DNA of 64,000 nucleotides from Heliocidaris tuberculata (lineage: Eukaryota > Echinodermata > Echinoidea > Camarodonta > Echinometridae). The notes under the pieces are model-generated. The model was not told the origin of the DNA. It was given only the letters and a program-made list of their open reading frames with translations, and did no database searches. Where the stretch lies: assembly GCA_025618425.1 (NCBI GenBank), contig CM046846.1, forward strand, positions 28,359,385 to 28,423,384. The letters run 5' to 3'. Of the stretch, positions 35,759-48,165 are shown in pieces. The translations under genes were made by a program, and so were the position numbers. The stretch's first letter is position 1; each line of letters starts with the position of its first letter.

Positions 35759-37721
35759 GAAGATGGAGGTGAAGAGGAGAGATAGGTTAAACCCGGCATT
35801 GTTTAGACTACAGACATGACCTCCAATATGAAATCATCTTCAAATGACCTTTGACATCATACACCTATCAGGAGGCACTGGAAGAGGGGGGAAGCCTTTT
35901 GAAAACAAACAAGTGCATCTTCTAAATGGACCTGATCACAATTAGTGGGCAGACATCCCTCTTCGCTCATCTCCATCGACTTGAAGACTCTGAGGCAGAA
36001 GGGCACAGTGATAGGGGTGAAACTAGCTATCAGCAGCTAAGCCTACCAAAAGGCATGCCCTCCCCGTCAAAGATTTACTTTGGGATGGGAGCGAGGAGGA
36101 ATCATTCATATCGTCAGCTGCGATAAATCACCCTGTTCAAACAAATGCATACCGCAGCCAACGGATGCAATCCACAAAAACAAACTTGGCATGAGAATGC
36201 AGGATTGCGCTGCAGTGGGACTACGTAGGTTGGTCTGAAGTTCTGCCTGCCTCTTTGAAACAATGCCAAATCATCTGCACATCATTTTTTTAGAATGTCA
36301 AACAAGTCTTTAAGGGGTCAACAAAGACATGATCTTTAGATCGAGACAGCCTAGTTGGAAAACTGGAGTGAGGATGAAATATCATTTTTCAGGGGCTACT
36401 TTCAGAAACGGCTACTTAAAATGCCTTAATCATTTTTTTCAACTGTGGAGTATGCACTTTGTAGCATAGAAATTTTTCCTACAACAGCTCATAACATGGC
36501 TCAAAGTAATGTGAATAATTGATATTAACACATTAGAACCAAACTTTGATATTATATCCATCAATATTGCTTTCTGGAATTCAATGAATATAATAGTGAA
36601 AAATAATATATATAAATGAATTATCTTAATGCATTTGCAGAAGGGCAATATGAATACCTAAATCTAATCTGTTATTTGTTCATTCAAGGGTTTATAGCTC
36701 TGAAGACCCAATAAAATCCTTGATGAGCAACCCAGTTATCTTGTCTCCTCTCATCTCCTTCCGTACCCTCATCATCACCTCATATCAGTGATCGTCCTGA
36801 CAACAGACGAGGACATATCAACACATCCAACTAGATGACCTGGACATCACAGATAAACGAGGCAGCCTGATTTCAAGGCTAATGTCCTCATTTGTTTTCC
36901 AACTAATTTCATTTCTGTAACATCTTGCCTTCAAGTATAAAAACACAATTTAATTTTCATATACAATTGGGGGTAATTGATCATAAAAAGTGACTACACA
37001 GTCATCTTTTGGGGATATTTTTTTGTACAAATTACAAATCTACCAAATAGGTCAAGCAGGACGATTTAAGAAATTGCAAGAGAGTCTGGCTGGAGGCTAG
37101 GATAACTGGAGTGGAAGAAAGAAATGGCAATGGTCATCTGATATTCGGGCTTGAGTGAACCAGACATTGCTGTGATGGTCATCCCTGGTCATCATCATCA
37201 TATCATCGTTCTGTCTGTGTAAACATATCCGCTCGATGTTCTTGTGTCACTATTTACACATTCTTGAATGGGAGAAATGAGGGCACATGCCATGGGGGCT
37301 GTTCCCACTAGGGCTGCTAATGACTGCTGGATGGAAAGATGCGTGTGTGAACTCATTCGAACAGCATATCGGTATTTCATTCAAAAGCTATATACAGGTC
37401 CCTAGGACATATGTAACTGAAGGCATAAACTACAATTTTCTTAGCTCAGAGGTATAAACTAATTAATCAATTAGTGCAGCTTATGCATCATTGTGTAGAG
37501 ATGTTCTTTAAATCCACAGTGAATCATCGGCAGATGAGTCCCATACATTATATTCTTTGGGTGTAATAGTTGGCTATTCTTTTCAAATGACATTTTCAAC
37601 TACACACCAAGAAATATTACAGGAAGCATTACTTTACTAATGACAGACACTAATGACTGGGTAGTATGAATGGAAACTTCAGTTGAATAAAACATTTGAT
37701 GACCACTTTATACAAATGTCT

Positions 37722-37788
37722 GTTGAAAGCCAGAAGGGAATTAAACCCTGTGTTAAATATTAACCTAATGTCCTTCTACCTCTTAAGT
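37722..37788 (+). repeat. Short fold-back repeat, family copy 5
   Basis: Left arm GAAAGCCAGAAGGGAATTAA, loop ACCCTGTGTTAAATA, right arm TTAACCTAATGTCCTTCTAC. It shares CTGTGTTA with copy 6. Confidence 0.65.
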
Positions 37789-40700
37789 AAATAAAATAGA
37801 GGCCAGCAAAAAGGCTTAGTGTCTGGAAGTATAAAACAAGAAATGGTGTCCCTGCTAAATGTAGAAGTCAAGTTCATCTACCTTTTATCATATGTGCTCA
37901 TGTCCACAATTTCAGAATTACATGGCCTCATGCTCCCTGTGAAAGAACAGCAGCCGAATCCATACTGCAAATAGCGCTTTTAGAAGATTAGCATCGATTA
38001 TGTTGCATGAAAAATAGGAGAAATTCCTTTTGAGTATGCTGCAATTGTTCCCCTGTAAATTAATGCATCCTTGTCACGGAGTATTTTGGGATAGGGAGAG
38101 GCTACCGTGTATGGCTGCAAAAAGAGATCCGACCTATTTTCATGAGTTGGGGAAAGAGCTGCAAAACTCATGTGTAGGATAAATCTCAATGTCTATTTAC
38201 CAGGAATTTTATACATACCATCAATATAAGTGGGTAGTACAACAAACATCTTTCCTCAATTTTTAAAATCATATTTTTGTACTTTTTTCCAAATTAAATT
38301 CATTTGGCAAAACACCAAAATACAATACTTCCCAAATTGAACTTTCTTCAGAAGTTGATAATAGATGAGATATCTACCATGCACTGCTACTGTTCTAAAT
38401 GATAAAATCTAAAAATCTGCATCACGATACCCCTGACTCCAACTAGAGGTTTAATTTTTTACCTGAAGAGACCTTTATTCATTACTCAAGTAACCACATC
38501 TCAAATAGCGTGAATTTGCCTAAGATGTTGTCATCTACTCCTAAGAATAACCCTGCAGTGAAAAGACCCTACAAGCAGCAAGTGCAAAGTTGATCCTCAA
38601 GCAAATATCAAAGGGACAGACAAGAAGATATGAAGTCAAAAGCCTCTCTTTTCTTCCCTCTTCATCATGGTTCTAACAACTCCCAAAGAATCCAAATCTT
38701 CTATTTGCCAGCCTCTTCAAGTCCTTCCCCTATCAAAAGAGTTAATTGGCTAATGATCTGATCTTGATCTTGTGTTAATATCTTTTAGGAAAACAGACCA
38801 TAAGACAAGGTGTCTCTCAGCCACTCCAGTGATCCATTCTGCATACAACTGTAGGGGCAACTAATTGCTAAGCAAGCTGAAATTTTGACAGGCTAAGAAT
38901 CAACTGTCCAAACATGGTGCTTCCTTTAGTCCTTTGCTGTCCAAACTGCAGGGATAAGTACTGAAGAACCCAGGACCTGTGATAACTCCTTGGATGTACT
39001 TTAAAGGCTGGGATACTCATGACTTCTAATTTCAATAGTCACCCCTCCAACCCAAATTAATCCCTCCCTTGGTCGTGGCAAATGAACTTTCTCGCTGATA
39101 ACAGATTTGATCATTTTTTCAAATATAATAAACAAAAATCTTAAAGACAACCAGTGATATAAAAATTGTATTTCATATTTGCAAGGTTCATTATTTGAAC
39201 CTAATGTGCTATATAAAATTTTCCATCCAATGGAATCCTTTGGTATGAAACTTCTATCCATCTTATCTCTTGAAAAGGTAACCATGTGTAGAGCTATCTT
39301 TTTTTTTACCAACATCTGAAAAATTGAACTATTATGGGCAGCAACCTTTGGCTATATTCACAGAAATGTGCATTTTCACTATAACAATAAACCTCTTATT
39401 GGAATATTTCCAAAATATGCATTCCATGTAATGATACTCACAGGCTCCTTTCCTTACTATGTTTATTTTGATTTTTCCTCTTATCAATCAACTATTCATT
39501 TCAAGTGACAGAAGAAATTTGACTTTTTGCCACTCATACCCACAAAAGTCCTTTAAGGGACAGGGCAAGAAGAGGGGGGAGGTAATGAACCCCTCTTAAA
39601 GATTTTGTGAGAGGGTCTTTCATGGTCATTTAACAGGCCATTGTTCCCCTTCTCAAAAAGGGAATTTTCATGATCACTTTCAGATGGAAAATTAGGCACT
39701 GAAAAGAGGCTGGGGATGGGGTCCATTTGCTCTTTTGAAAGGAGCCCCATTTTCAAACCACCAAGAATGCATTTTTTCTTCTTCTTGTTAATTCTCTATA
39801 TTGGATGCCTCCATTATTAGAAAAGGGCAGTATAGGGGAAACAAGTATGCAATTTTCACAGACACTTAAATATACATTTAGTGGGGATACTTTTTACTGC
39901 TGTATTTCTGTAATTTCAGATACAGAGCACTAGCAAGAATGGATGAATATAAAACTTGAGATTCAAGTAATCATGATCTCACTTATGTATCAAAATGGTT
40001 GTCATGACAGCCAGTACCTGTATTATTATTTAAGGCTCCTATTTAGGTTATCGAAACAATAAAATTTCCCGCTCTTATATTTTTTGTCATTTATGTTAAC
40101 GATCCTAATACCCCTCCAAACCAAAATACTGAAACTTATAGCTAAATAACAATTTCCTCACAATATGAATAGTCTATACAAAGATTGACATATATTTCAC
40201 TCTACTGATCAATATCATTCTAGTATATATCTAACCTAACAGGTCAAGAAATTTTTGTGGAGTCCAGACTGTACATCAGAAAATGAGAAGAAAAGTCCAT
40301 ATCGTATTTGCTTTTCCAACAAAGAAGAAAAATCTTCTATTTGCTTGACCGAACTCATTTTTATCCCGAAAGGAACTGTATTTCTTTTGACGGGGCTTCT
40401 CGTCATTTTTCATCCATTATGAGCTATTTTTCCTCCCATGCAAATGCAATTGTTACCGACCATTTTCTGCAAAGCCTCCTCAGAATAAAAAGAAAATAAG
40501 TTTGATTAGAATTTCTGCAAACATCTCGCGGCCTGTAATCCATAATCCCCATTTAGAAGGTCCCGTTCATAACTTGATGAATTATTCTTTTCTTTCATTA
40601 AAGTGGAACACCTACAATATAAAGTCCACATTTATGCAATTCATGGATATTTGCCCATAACCCAGTTTAGGCTAAGAGGAAACCCCGGCCCAAGGAGTTT

Positions 40701-42599
40701 GGCCTTCACGGAAAATTGGAATAAAAGTCAGACGGGTTAGCAACGTTCCGCTTTTAACACTCACATTCGGTGGTACTTCTAGGGTGATGGCAATAATTAC
40801 ATGTAAACCGCTACAGGGTACTTGGCCTTCAGTGCATAAGAACGGAAATGATTTCCTTACTTTCTCTCTCTCTCTACTGCAGGTTTTTCTGTTCCTCTCT
40901 CCACCTTCTATATATCCGCTAAAACTTTTTTTCCCTTTACTTCCATCTTGCCTCATTTAGCCAATTTCATCTGGTCTATTTATCAATCCAGATTTCAATC
41001 ACATTTTCTTTGTCATAAAATGATGTTGGAACATTCTGCAGATCAACCATTTTCAAACTTCATTAAATCTTAATCATAACTGTCACCATAACCATTACTT
41101 ACACATACAACAACAAAAAGATCTGCCATGAACTCCCTCGGAACAATAACAATTTATCACTCATCAAGTCTGCACAAAATAAACCAATACAGGAAAAGAA
41201 AGGGATGATTATTCTTGTTTTTTTCAAGGGACTAGATAAGCAACCTTGTTACCATGGAAATCTATGTAGTAAATGTCTAGAAACATACAAAAGGCCAAAC
41301 TTCAAACCCAATGTTTAGCATCAAACCTGAATGTACATTCAAAACAATTTCAAGGCAAGAAGCCTGTACATTATTTCTGACTTGGGGGAAGGCCTTCAAA
41401 AGTTGGTCTGGAATATATTTGGGTTTCATAAAATTTTTAAAAAGTACCGGTATATGACAATAGGAAACAAAAGTTTTGAGAGCCTGTGGATAAAAACAGA
41501 GGATGATGTTTCAAGGAGCTGTCTTTCATTATGCCCCATCCCCTCTCCTTTCAATGAAAATCATCGAAATTTTATGCCTGTTTAATGCTGATTTTTCACT
41601 GGTCCTTCCCCAACCCAACAATCTTTCAAATATTTATAGCTGGACAATATATGTGTAATATGTCAAATAGGGTATGATATTGAGATGAGGGTACCGTACG
41701 TGTCAAAGTAAGCCAATATGTCCAGGAAGTTCCTCTTATAATCTGTCAAACATGTTCTAAATTTTGGGATCGGGTAGTATAGACCATAGTTGTGTTCTTG
41801 TAACTTCAAATGACATTGACAGATCAATGCAAAATGGAAATATATTTTGAATTTACCTTGCAGCCGTTCTTGCTTACCGTTCCCCCCCCCCCCCCTTAAA
41901 CTCCACTGCACATCCATAACCTCAGAGTTTTAAAAAAAAACACTCATCAAGAGTGGCAAATTAACCAACCCTCATATTAGACAATTAGGAATATGGTAAT
42001 CCATTACATAACCATTTTTCTTCGATATGACTTCAAAAACTCCCCCCGCCCCCCCATCGACATATCCAAACTTTGCTCCTGTGTACAAGCCACTCACAGG
42101 TGTATTCTATTACATCCGTCAGCAGGTGTATAGTTGAATACAAGGGCAGGTAAACTTGCCGTTTCCTTTCTCGTGCTGCTTTACACGACCTTCATGCCAC
42201 TTCTAGCATTTCATTCGTCATACATCGGTTGCTATGTACTTGACGGATATCTTCAAATTCATGGATTGTTGTTTGTATTCCAGGATAATTCTAGCTAAAT
42301 GTGCAACAAGGTGCATATCATTTGATCTTCCTATCCAAGTTGGGTGAAATCTGAAGGCAGGAAACAGATGTTATTGTGCCTGGGACTGAAGAAATGTTAT
42401 AGGTTTTTTTTTATAGTAGAAGGCCTACATGTCTCGGGTTTACGAGCGACGTCAAAGTTCACGTTACAAGTCATTTTCAAGTTTGTATACAGTTCTGATC
42501 ACGTCCGAGTCTTAGGTGGTCTGAGAAAACAATATATTCGGAATATTGACAATTCATTACCTGCATGAGAATCAAAAACCTTGTTTCAATCTAACCAAC

Positions 42600-42712
42600 A
42601 TATATCACTCACCTGATAGGAGATGGTGCACATAAGAGTATGACGATCACATCAAGGATGCCATGAAGAAAGCATGAAAAGGAATAGAAAAGAGAAAAAT
42701 AAACTTGCATTA
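42600..42712 (-). promoter_or_regulatory. Candidate recursive (zero-length exon) splice site or cryptic exon border
   Basis: On the gene's sense strand CCATCTCCTATCAG is directly followed by GTGAGTG, so the junction at 42613/42612 is a consensus 3' site and a consensus 5' site at once. The preceding roughly 90 bases contain no AG, as expected for the exclusion zone before a functional acceptor, and a pyrimidine tract lies 70-100 bases upstream. A similar island occurs at 51510. Activity is inference. Confidence 0.3.
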
Positions 42713-44503
42713 GTATTCATGTCAATGAAAATTATCATTTAAAACTGAATCAATATCCTAAGCGCTATTAAGCTGAGATAATCTCCTGGGTTCTTCAATG
42801 GATGCCTCCTCTCCCTTGAAATCAATATCACACTAATAACCTTGATTTGACAGTAAATAATGAAAGTTAAGTTCTTCAGAATGAAAAAAATATGGTTGAC
42901 ATTACCCCAAGTTGGACCAGTTCTAAGTCTAATAAATCCCACACCCGGGTATGACAGTCCTAAGTCATTTAGAATGTTGTAATAGTCCAATGGTAATGAT
43001 TATTGTGAAGGAAATTTGAAGGTTTTCTGAACATCAGATAACCATTTCAATCCACAGAACAGGACCCCTGGGACGATATCTTTTTAAATCTTATTGTTGA
43101 ATGTGCTTCCTATCCATCATAAAATGACATTTGAGATGAAAATCATCCGGCTGGTGAAAAATGAACACTTAAGGGCATTTATGAATGTTGACATAAGCAA
43201 AAGGGTACAGGAGGGCACAAAATCACTATGAAGAATTGTCATTCGAGCTCTCTTTCCATATCTGAAGTTTCGACTAAATATGCAATCATTTCAAGAGAGG
43301 AAGGGGATTACATAGTGTCAAAAGTGCAAAAAACCTGAAGGATATGAAGTAACATCTAGGTCTAAATACTTTTCTTCTCTATTCTTTACATGAAATAAAA
43401 TTTCCAATGGCAGATTAAAAGTTCAATCTGAAACCATGTATCTATGATCAATCTTCCTTGGCTTAAAAATCCTAAGAGGACTGAATCTTCATAATTTTCT
43501 GAATAAATCTCTGAGTCTGACATGGAATCAAACAATGACCCTAGACAAAATGACCTGCTTGAAGACACCAATTTTAAACAAGTTAACCTTCCACCACCCT
43601 GAATCTTTTAAAAAAAACTTCTACCCCTAAACTTTTCATTTTTTTTCCTGTTTCATTTCCAATTCATCATCACCTTACGAGACGATCCCAAACAGACGAG
43701 GTCCTGCAGAGCGAGAAGCTACCGAAAGACACGAAAATGAGATTGGTTGCTTGATGCTCAGTATGGGGACTTTTATGAGCTGGTCAGATGGGGATACATG
43801 GACAGAGTGCTACAGACAAAATTATGATGAAATTTACACTGTTGTAAATTGGACACACTGGTCAGCTGTTGACGAAAATTATCCCACCCAGCTGGAAAGG
43901 TTCTCTAGACTGAAAATTCAGACAGTTTTCTTCCGTCAACATTCGATGACGTACAAAGTGAAAACATAATGCCAAGTTCATAGTCTTAAAATCTATACAG
44001 GATAACAGAGTCAACATTAAGTTTGACTGATAATCGTTAATTAAGAGCAATACTGTCATGGCAACTCTCGTACTTGAAATTCATTTTTTTTTTAAGTAAG
44101 AGGCTTACCTATTTGGAAAGGTATTCTGTAGATATCAGTAAGGGGAAACATTAAACAACTTTTTATGCTATCGAAAATTACCCATCAAAAGGGGGGGGGG
44201 GGAAATAGTCCTATATGTCACTACATCATTTTTCCACAAGAATTTTAAGTGCAATACAACTTGGATAAAACAGATCAGTTTCAAATATCCTTGTAATGCT
44301 AAATCTCACCGAAATTCACTAATCTTTCCCATTAGCAAGGAAACAGAAAAATAGGTGAAAGATGTTGTGAAAGGGAAAAAAGGGGACAAATGTAAATACA
44401 GGCAAAAAGAACCCTTGTTTCAATGGACGTGCCAGGTCTCAAAATGTCACCCAATTTTCAAGATTGCCCGAAAATGATCGCTTCGAAAGATGCATGGAAA
44501 AAA

Positions 44504-44533
44504 GGGAACTCGGGAGAGGGGAACTCGGGAGAG
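44504..44533 (+). repeat. Perfect 15 bp tandem duplication
   Basis: GGGAACTCGGGAGAG occurs twice without change. Confidence 0.92.
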
Positions 44534-47492
44534 GGGAAGGGATAAAAGTCGCAATCTTCTAACCCCCTTTCTGACCTTCGTTCCTTGAAGAGCTCAGACC
44601 TAAATCCAGACGAAATTCCACACTAACTTGACTGGGACTGAATTTGAACTAGATCTACTTATTCGCATTGGAACAACATAAATGCAACAGGCTGGCAGGA
44701 AAAGCGCAGTCGGTGTAACATGCTCAAATTGTGATAATGTCTGGTATTTGGAATTTTGGTTAGAGGCTTGTTTCTATTGCGGAGATTAGGTTGGAATTAA
44801 GGAATCCATTACAGGCCTATACTAACTCAATCTTTCAGTGGCAAATCTGGCAACGGGGGAAAGGGGGCAAAGGGGAAGGTGAGGATGAGGAAGAAAAAAA
44901 GAGAAAGAAGGAAATATTGGAAAAGCAGTCAGGAGCACGGTCTTGCCAAAGAACATGTACGAAGAAAGGAAGCAGAGAAATAAAAACAGTTGAACTGCGA
45001 AGCAAACTTGGAAGATGAGAAAATAGAGCTGACAAAAGATTTTGTAATGTTCACAATTTTCATGATAATGAAGTTGAGGGGTGCAATATTCCTGAATGAA
45101 AATACACATGATCTATCCGAGCTAAAAGGCCGAGAAGCGGTGATCATGAAGATGACTGTCAATAGTTAAGATTCATTGATTCAAGTGACATTCAAAGGCA
45201 ACAATTATTGAACTATTATGATTGAAGAAAACCACCAACAAACACCAGAAAGTAAAAATACCAGCCTATTTAGAGATATGGGCCTCTACTTCTGTACCAC
45301 TATGGCCATTCCAATGCTGCAACGACGATGTATCATACACCCAAACAATACTGTGTTATTGAACTTCTTGGTCTGACATTGTTGCACTTTTTCAACCCTC
45401 CTCTCTCCTTCTTCTCCTTGTCTTCTCCTTCATGGTTTCTTCAACGATTGTCCTCCTTGATTGTTTTTATTCCTCAGGCCATGTCAATAATGGTTTGACA
45501 TGGAGTAGGAAAAGCCTCAAAGTCAGGGTCATTCCCCAAAGGAGTACTGTAACTTGCAATGTCATGTTTAGACTAATGATATAGCTTCTGTATGCAGCCC
45601 CCTTGTTCCATTTCACACAGATCAGGGTTGGTTTCCTGGCTGCATAAACCCTTTTCAGTCATGAAAGGGTCTGGGCACTGTGTGCCTAAGACTAGCTTAA
45701 TAGGCCCATGCACCTACAGGAGCATGAAATAGCCAATGACCACCACAATTAGACATGGCTCAAGGCACTGAGAATTTTTTTAATGTGACAAAATGGAGTC
45801 TGTGCCAGTAGACTAGATCAGAGTGGTATCTGATGAAAATATTCCAGGAGAAAAAATGAAATGCTCATTCTTATTTTGATTACCAATAAAAGAAAAAACT
45901 TTACAGGCTATTATGGACAACCAAGCATACTTCCTATAGGTTGTCCATGTACATGTAAATCCAAAACAAAGTCACAATTTATAGACTAGACAGTCTATTC
46001 AACATTCCATGTTTTCATTCAGTACAACTTAGAATGATATTACAAGTATTTTGAGTTATTCTCAAAAAGCCATCTGTCTCAGCTTACAGTAATTGAAAAT
46101 TAGAGTATCAGTATGGAAAGAAAACATCATCAATAGAATCCCAGTTCTTCTCTCAAATGTCAGTCCCATTATTTCATGTTCTAAATAATGGACTTCAACA
46201 GTGCCTGTTTCAGCTTATGCCATTTCCAATAATTAAGAAAGAAACATGGAAATTAACTTGTTTGAATTCATCAACAAAGTACTAAAAAAAATATACCCCA
46301 TCTCAATGAATCAAATTTCAAAATAGATTGCACCAAAATAAAACAGAATATTAGTTGAAAATCTCCTTCACAAACATTTGGTTAAGAAAATATTGCAGTT
46401 CAAGCTAATATAGATTCATTTCATTATAAATCACTATACATATAGCAATATGCTACTGTACAAAAAAATGACTGAATGGTTCTTCATACCCATTGTGACA
46501 ACCAGACTTCATTAGGGCACAAAATTGTCGTTAAATCCCTTCATTTTGGGGTTCAGTTCACAACACTTGGCACAGTCTCAAAACTCCAACACAAACAGAC
46601 AAACAAAACAGATTCAAACAGTGAAGGACAAAAAAAAAGAGTTTACAAGAAAGAATGGGAAGGAATGTATAATCAGAGGATCATTAGCAGACAGACAGCG
46701 CCAAGAGGTGTCAGGCAAAGGGCAAACCATGGACACGTTAGAAGGAGAAGTTTTGACAAGGAAATGGTATCTTCCACTGAAAAATAATGCATAACTTCCA
46801 AAGAGGGTATCAGAGCTGATCCACACCTTCTAAAGACTTGCCTACTAAGGGAGATATACAGGTGTTGTTTGTAGTAATATGCCAAACTTTGTATGATTAA
46901 AAAATGGCCCTGAATATAATTGGCCAAAATAAGCAAATTCATTGTTGGCACCACTTTGGCAAGGCCATTTTCTAAGCAGTTTGATCATGAAATCGATGAG
47001 AATACCATAAAATCATCTTTATGAGGGCTAAATGATGATAAAATGGCCAGAAAATCAATTTTCTTTCATCCTTCCACCTGCTTTGACGCATCATCCCAGC
47101 GACTCTACAAACTGAACAGATAATCCGCAATTCATTTATCATCATAAACAGGGACATTGTGAGGAGAAAGAATACACTTGGAATTGAATTTTTCGGTTGA
47201 TAAACCATCAATTTACTGCTCTTTTCGACTGGTCAGATCAGACATCAAAGGATGGGACCAATTGGGAGCGTGTGCTAATCCCTCGGGCTATGACTTCTGG
47301 AATCATCCGAGAATTTTTAAAAAGTTATTTGTCTACAGAATGGCCTTCATTTTGAAGTTGTGGAAGCCCAACTGTCTCTAGCCTGTTCTTTTGGCAGTTT
47401 TACTCTATAGGCCTACTCTGTGAGGAAACACAAATATATAGGAAGGGAGAGCCCAATATCTAATAGGTATACGTCCTAGACAGAGTATATTC

Positions 47493-47510
47493 GGGGGGGG
47501 GGGGGGGGGG
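47493..47510 (+). repeat. 18-base G homopolymer
   Basis: Uninterrupted G run, one of 17 G or C runs of at least 11 bases in this window. Confidence 0.9.
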
Positions 47511-48005
47511 AGGAAGAAATATCCTTTACGCCATTCAAAAACTGGATGCATAAGGCCAGATGCACTCTCCAAAACCAAACAATCACCAATCTATAGTTAT
47601 ACAGCACTTATTGTAACAGATTCAAATTCCGTTCATAAAAGAAACATTTCCAGACATACGCGAAGATGTATGTGTGGGATTGAGGAATCACTTGAGGAGA
47701 AAAAAAAATGTCTACCATTAAACTGAAGATGAGGAAGAGAATATTGTCCAAATATATATATTCCATTGAATGTTTATAACTATACCTAAGCCCTGGGGCT
47801 AGAAGCGCTCAATCATTATCTGTCAGTACCATCGACAGTTGGCGACTTTCGGAAGTAGGTCCCCCATCCGAAACCATCATTAGCGATGACCCGTAGCCCT
47901 ACGAGTCCCATTGAAGCTTGTTAGAACTAAACGCTTCCTCTGCTTGAAAGTTTGAAGTATGGGGTTGGGCAAGATGATAGGACTATCTATTTGAATGATT
48001 CTACT

Positions 48006-48024
48006 CCCCCCCCCCCCCCCCCCC
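48006..48024 (+). repeat. 19-base C homopolymer
   Basis: Uninterrupted C run, the longest G/C homopolymer in the window, 500 bp from the 18-G run. Confidence 0.9.
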
Positions 48025-48113
48025 ATCACTTTCTTTTTCAAATAGAATTTTGATTTAAACTTACATCATCTATTCTTGGGAAGACTCTTGATATAGAAGC
48101 CTAAACCGAGTAC

Positions 48114-48165
48114 TGAAAGGGTATCAACTCTGTGTTACAAGGCATGACCCAACACTTTTCTAACA
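48114..48165 (+). repeat. Short fold-back repeat, family copy 6 (diverged)
   Basis: CTGAAAGGGTATCAACTC, CTGTGTTACA loop, then CAACACTTTTCTAAC as a partial right arm. Confidence 0.5.

Noticed and set aside
40672..40956. 94-codon minus-strand ORF followed by a GTGAGT donor-like site, considered as an upstream exon
   Set aside because: The peptide (CSGLHVIIAITLEVPPN) lacks CSPG or Calx-beta features and there is no good acceptor.
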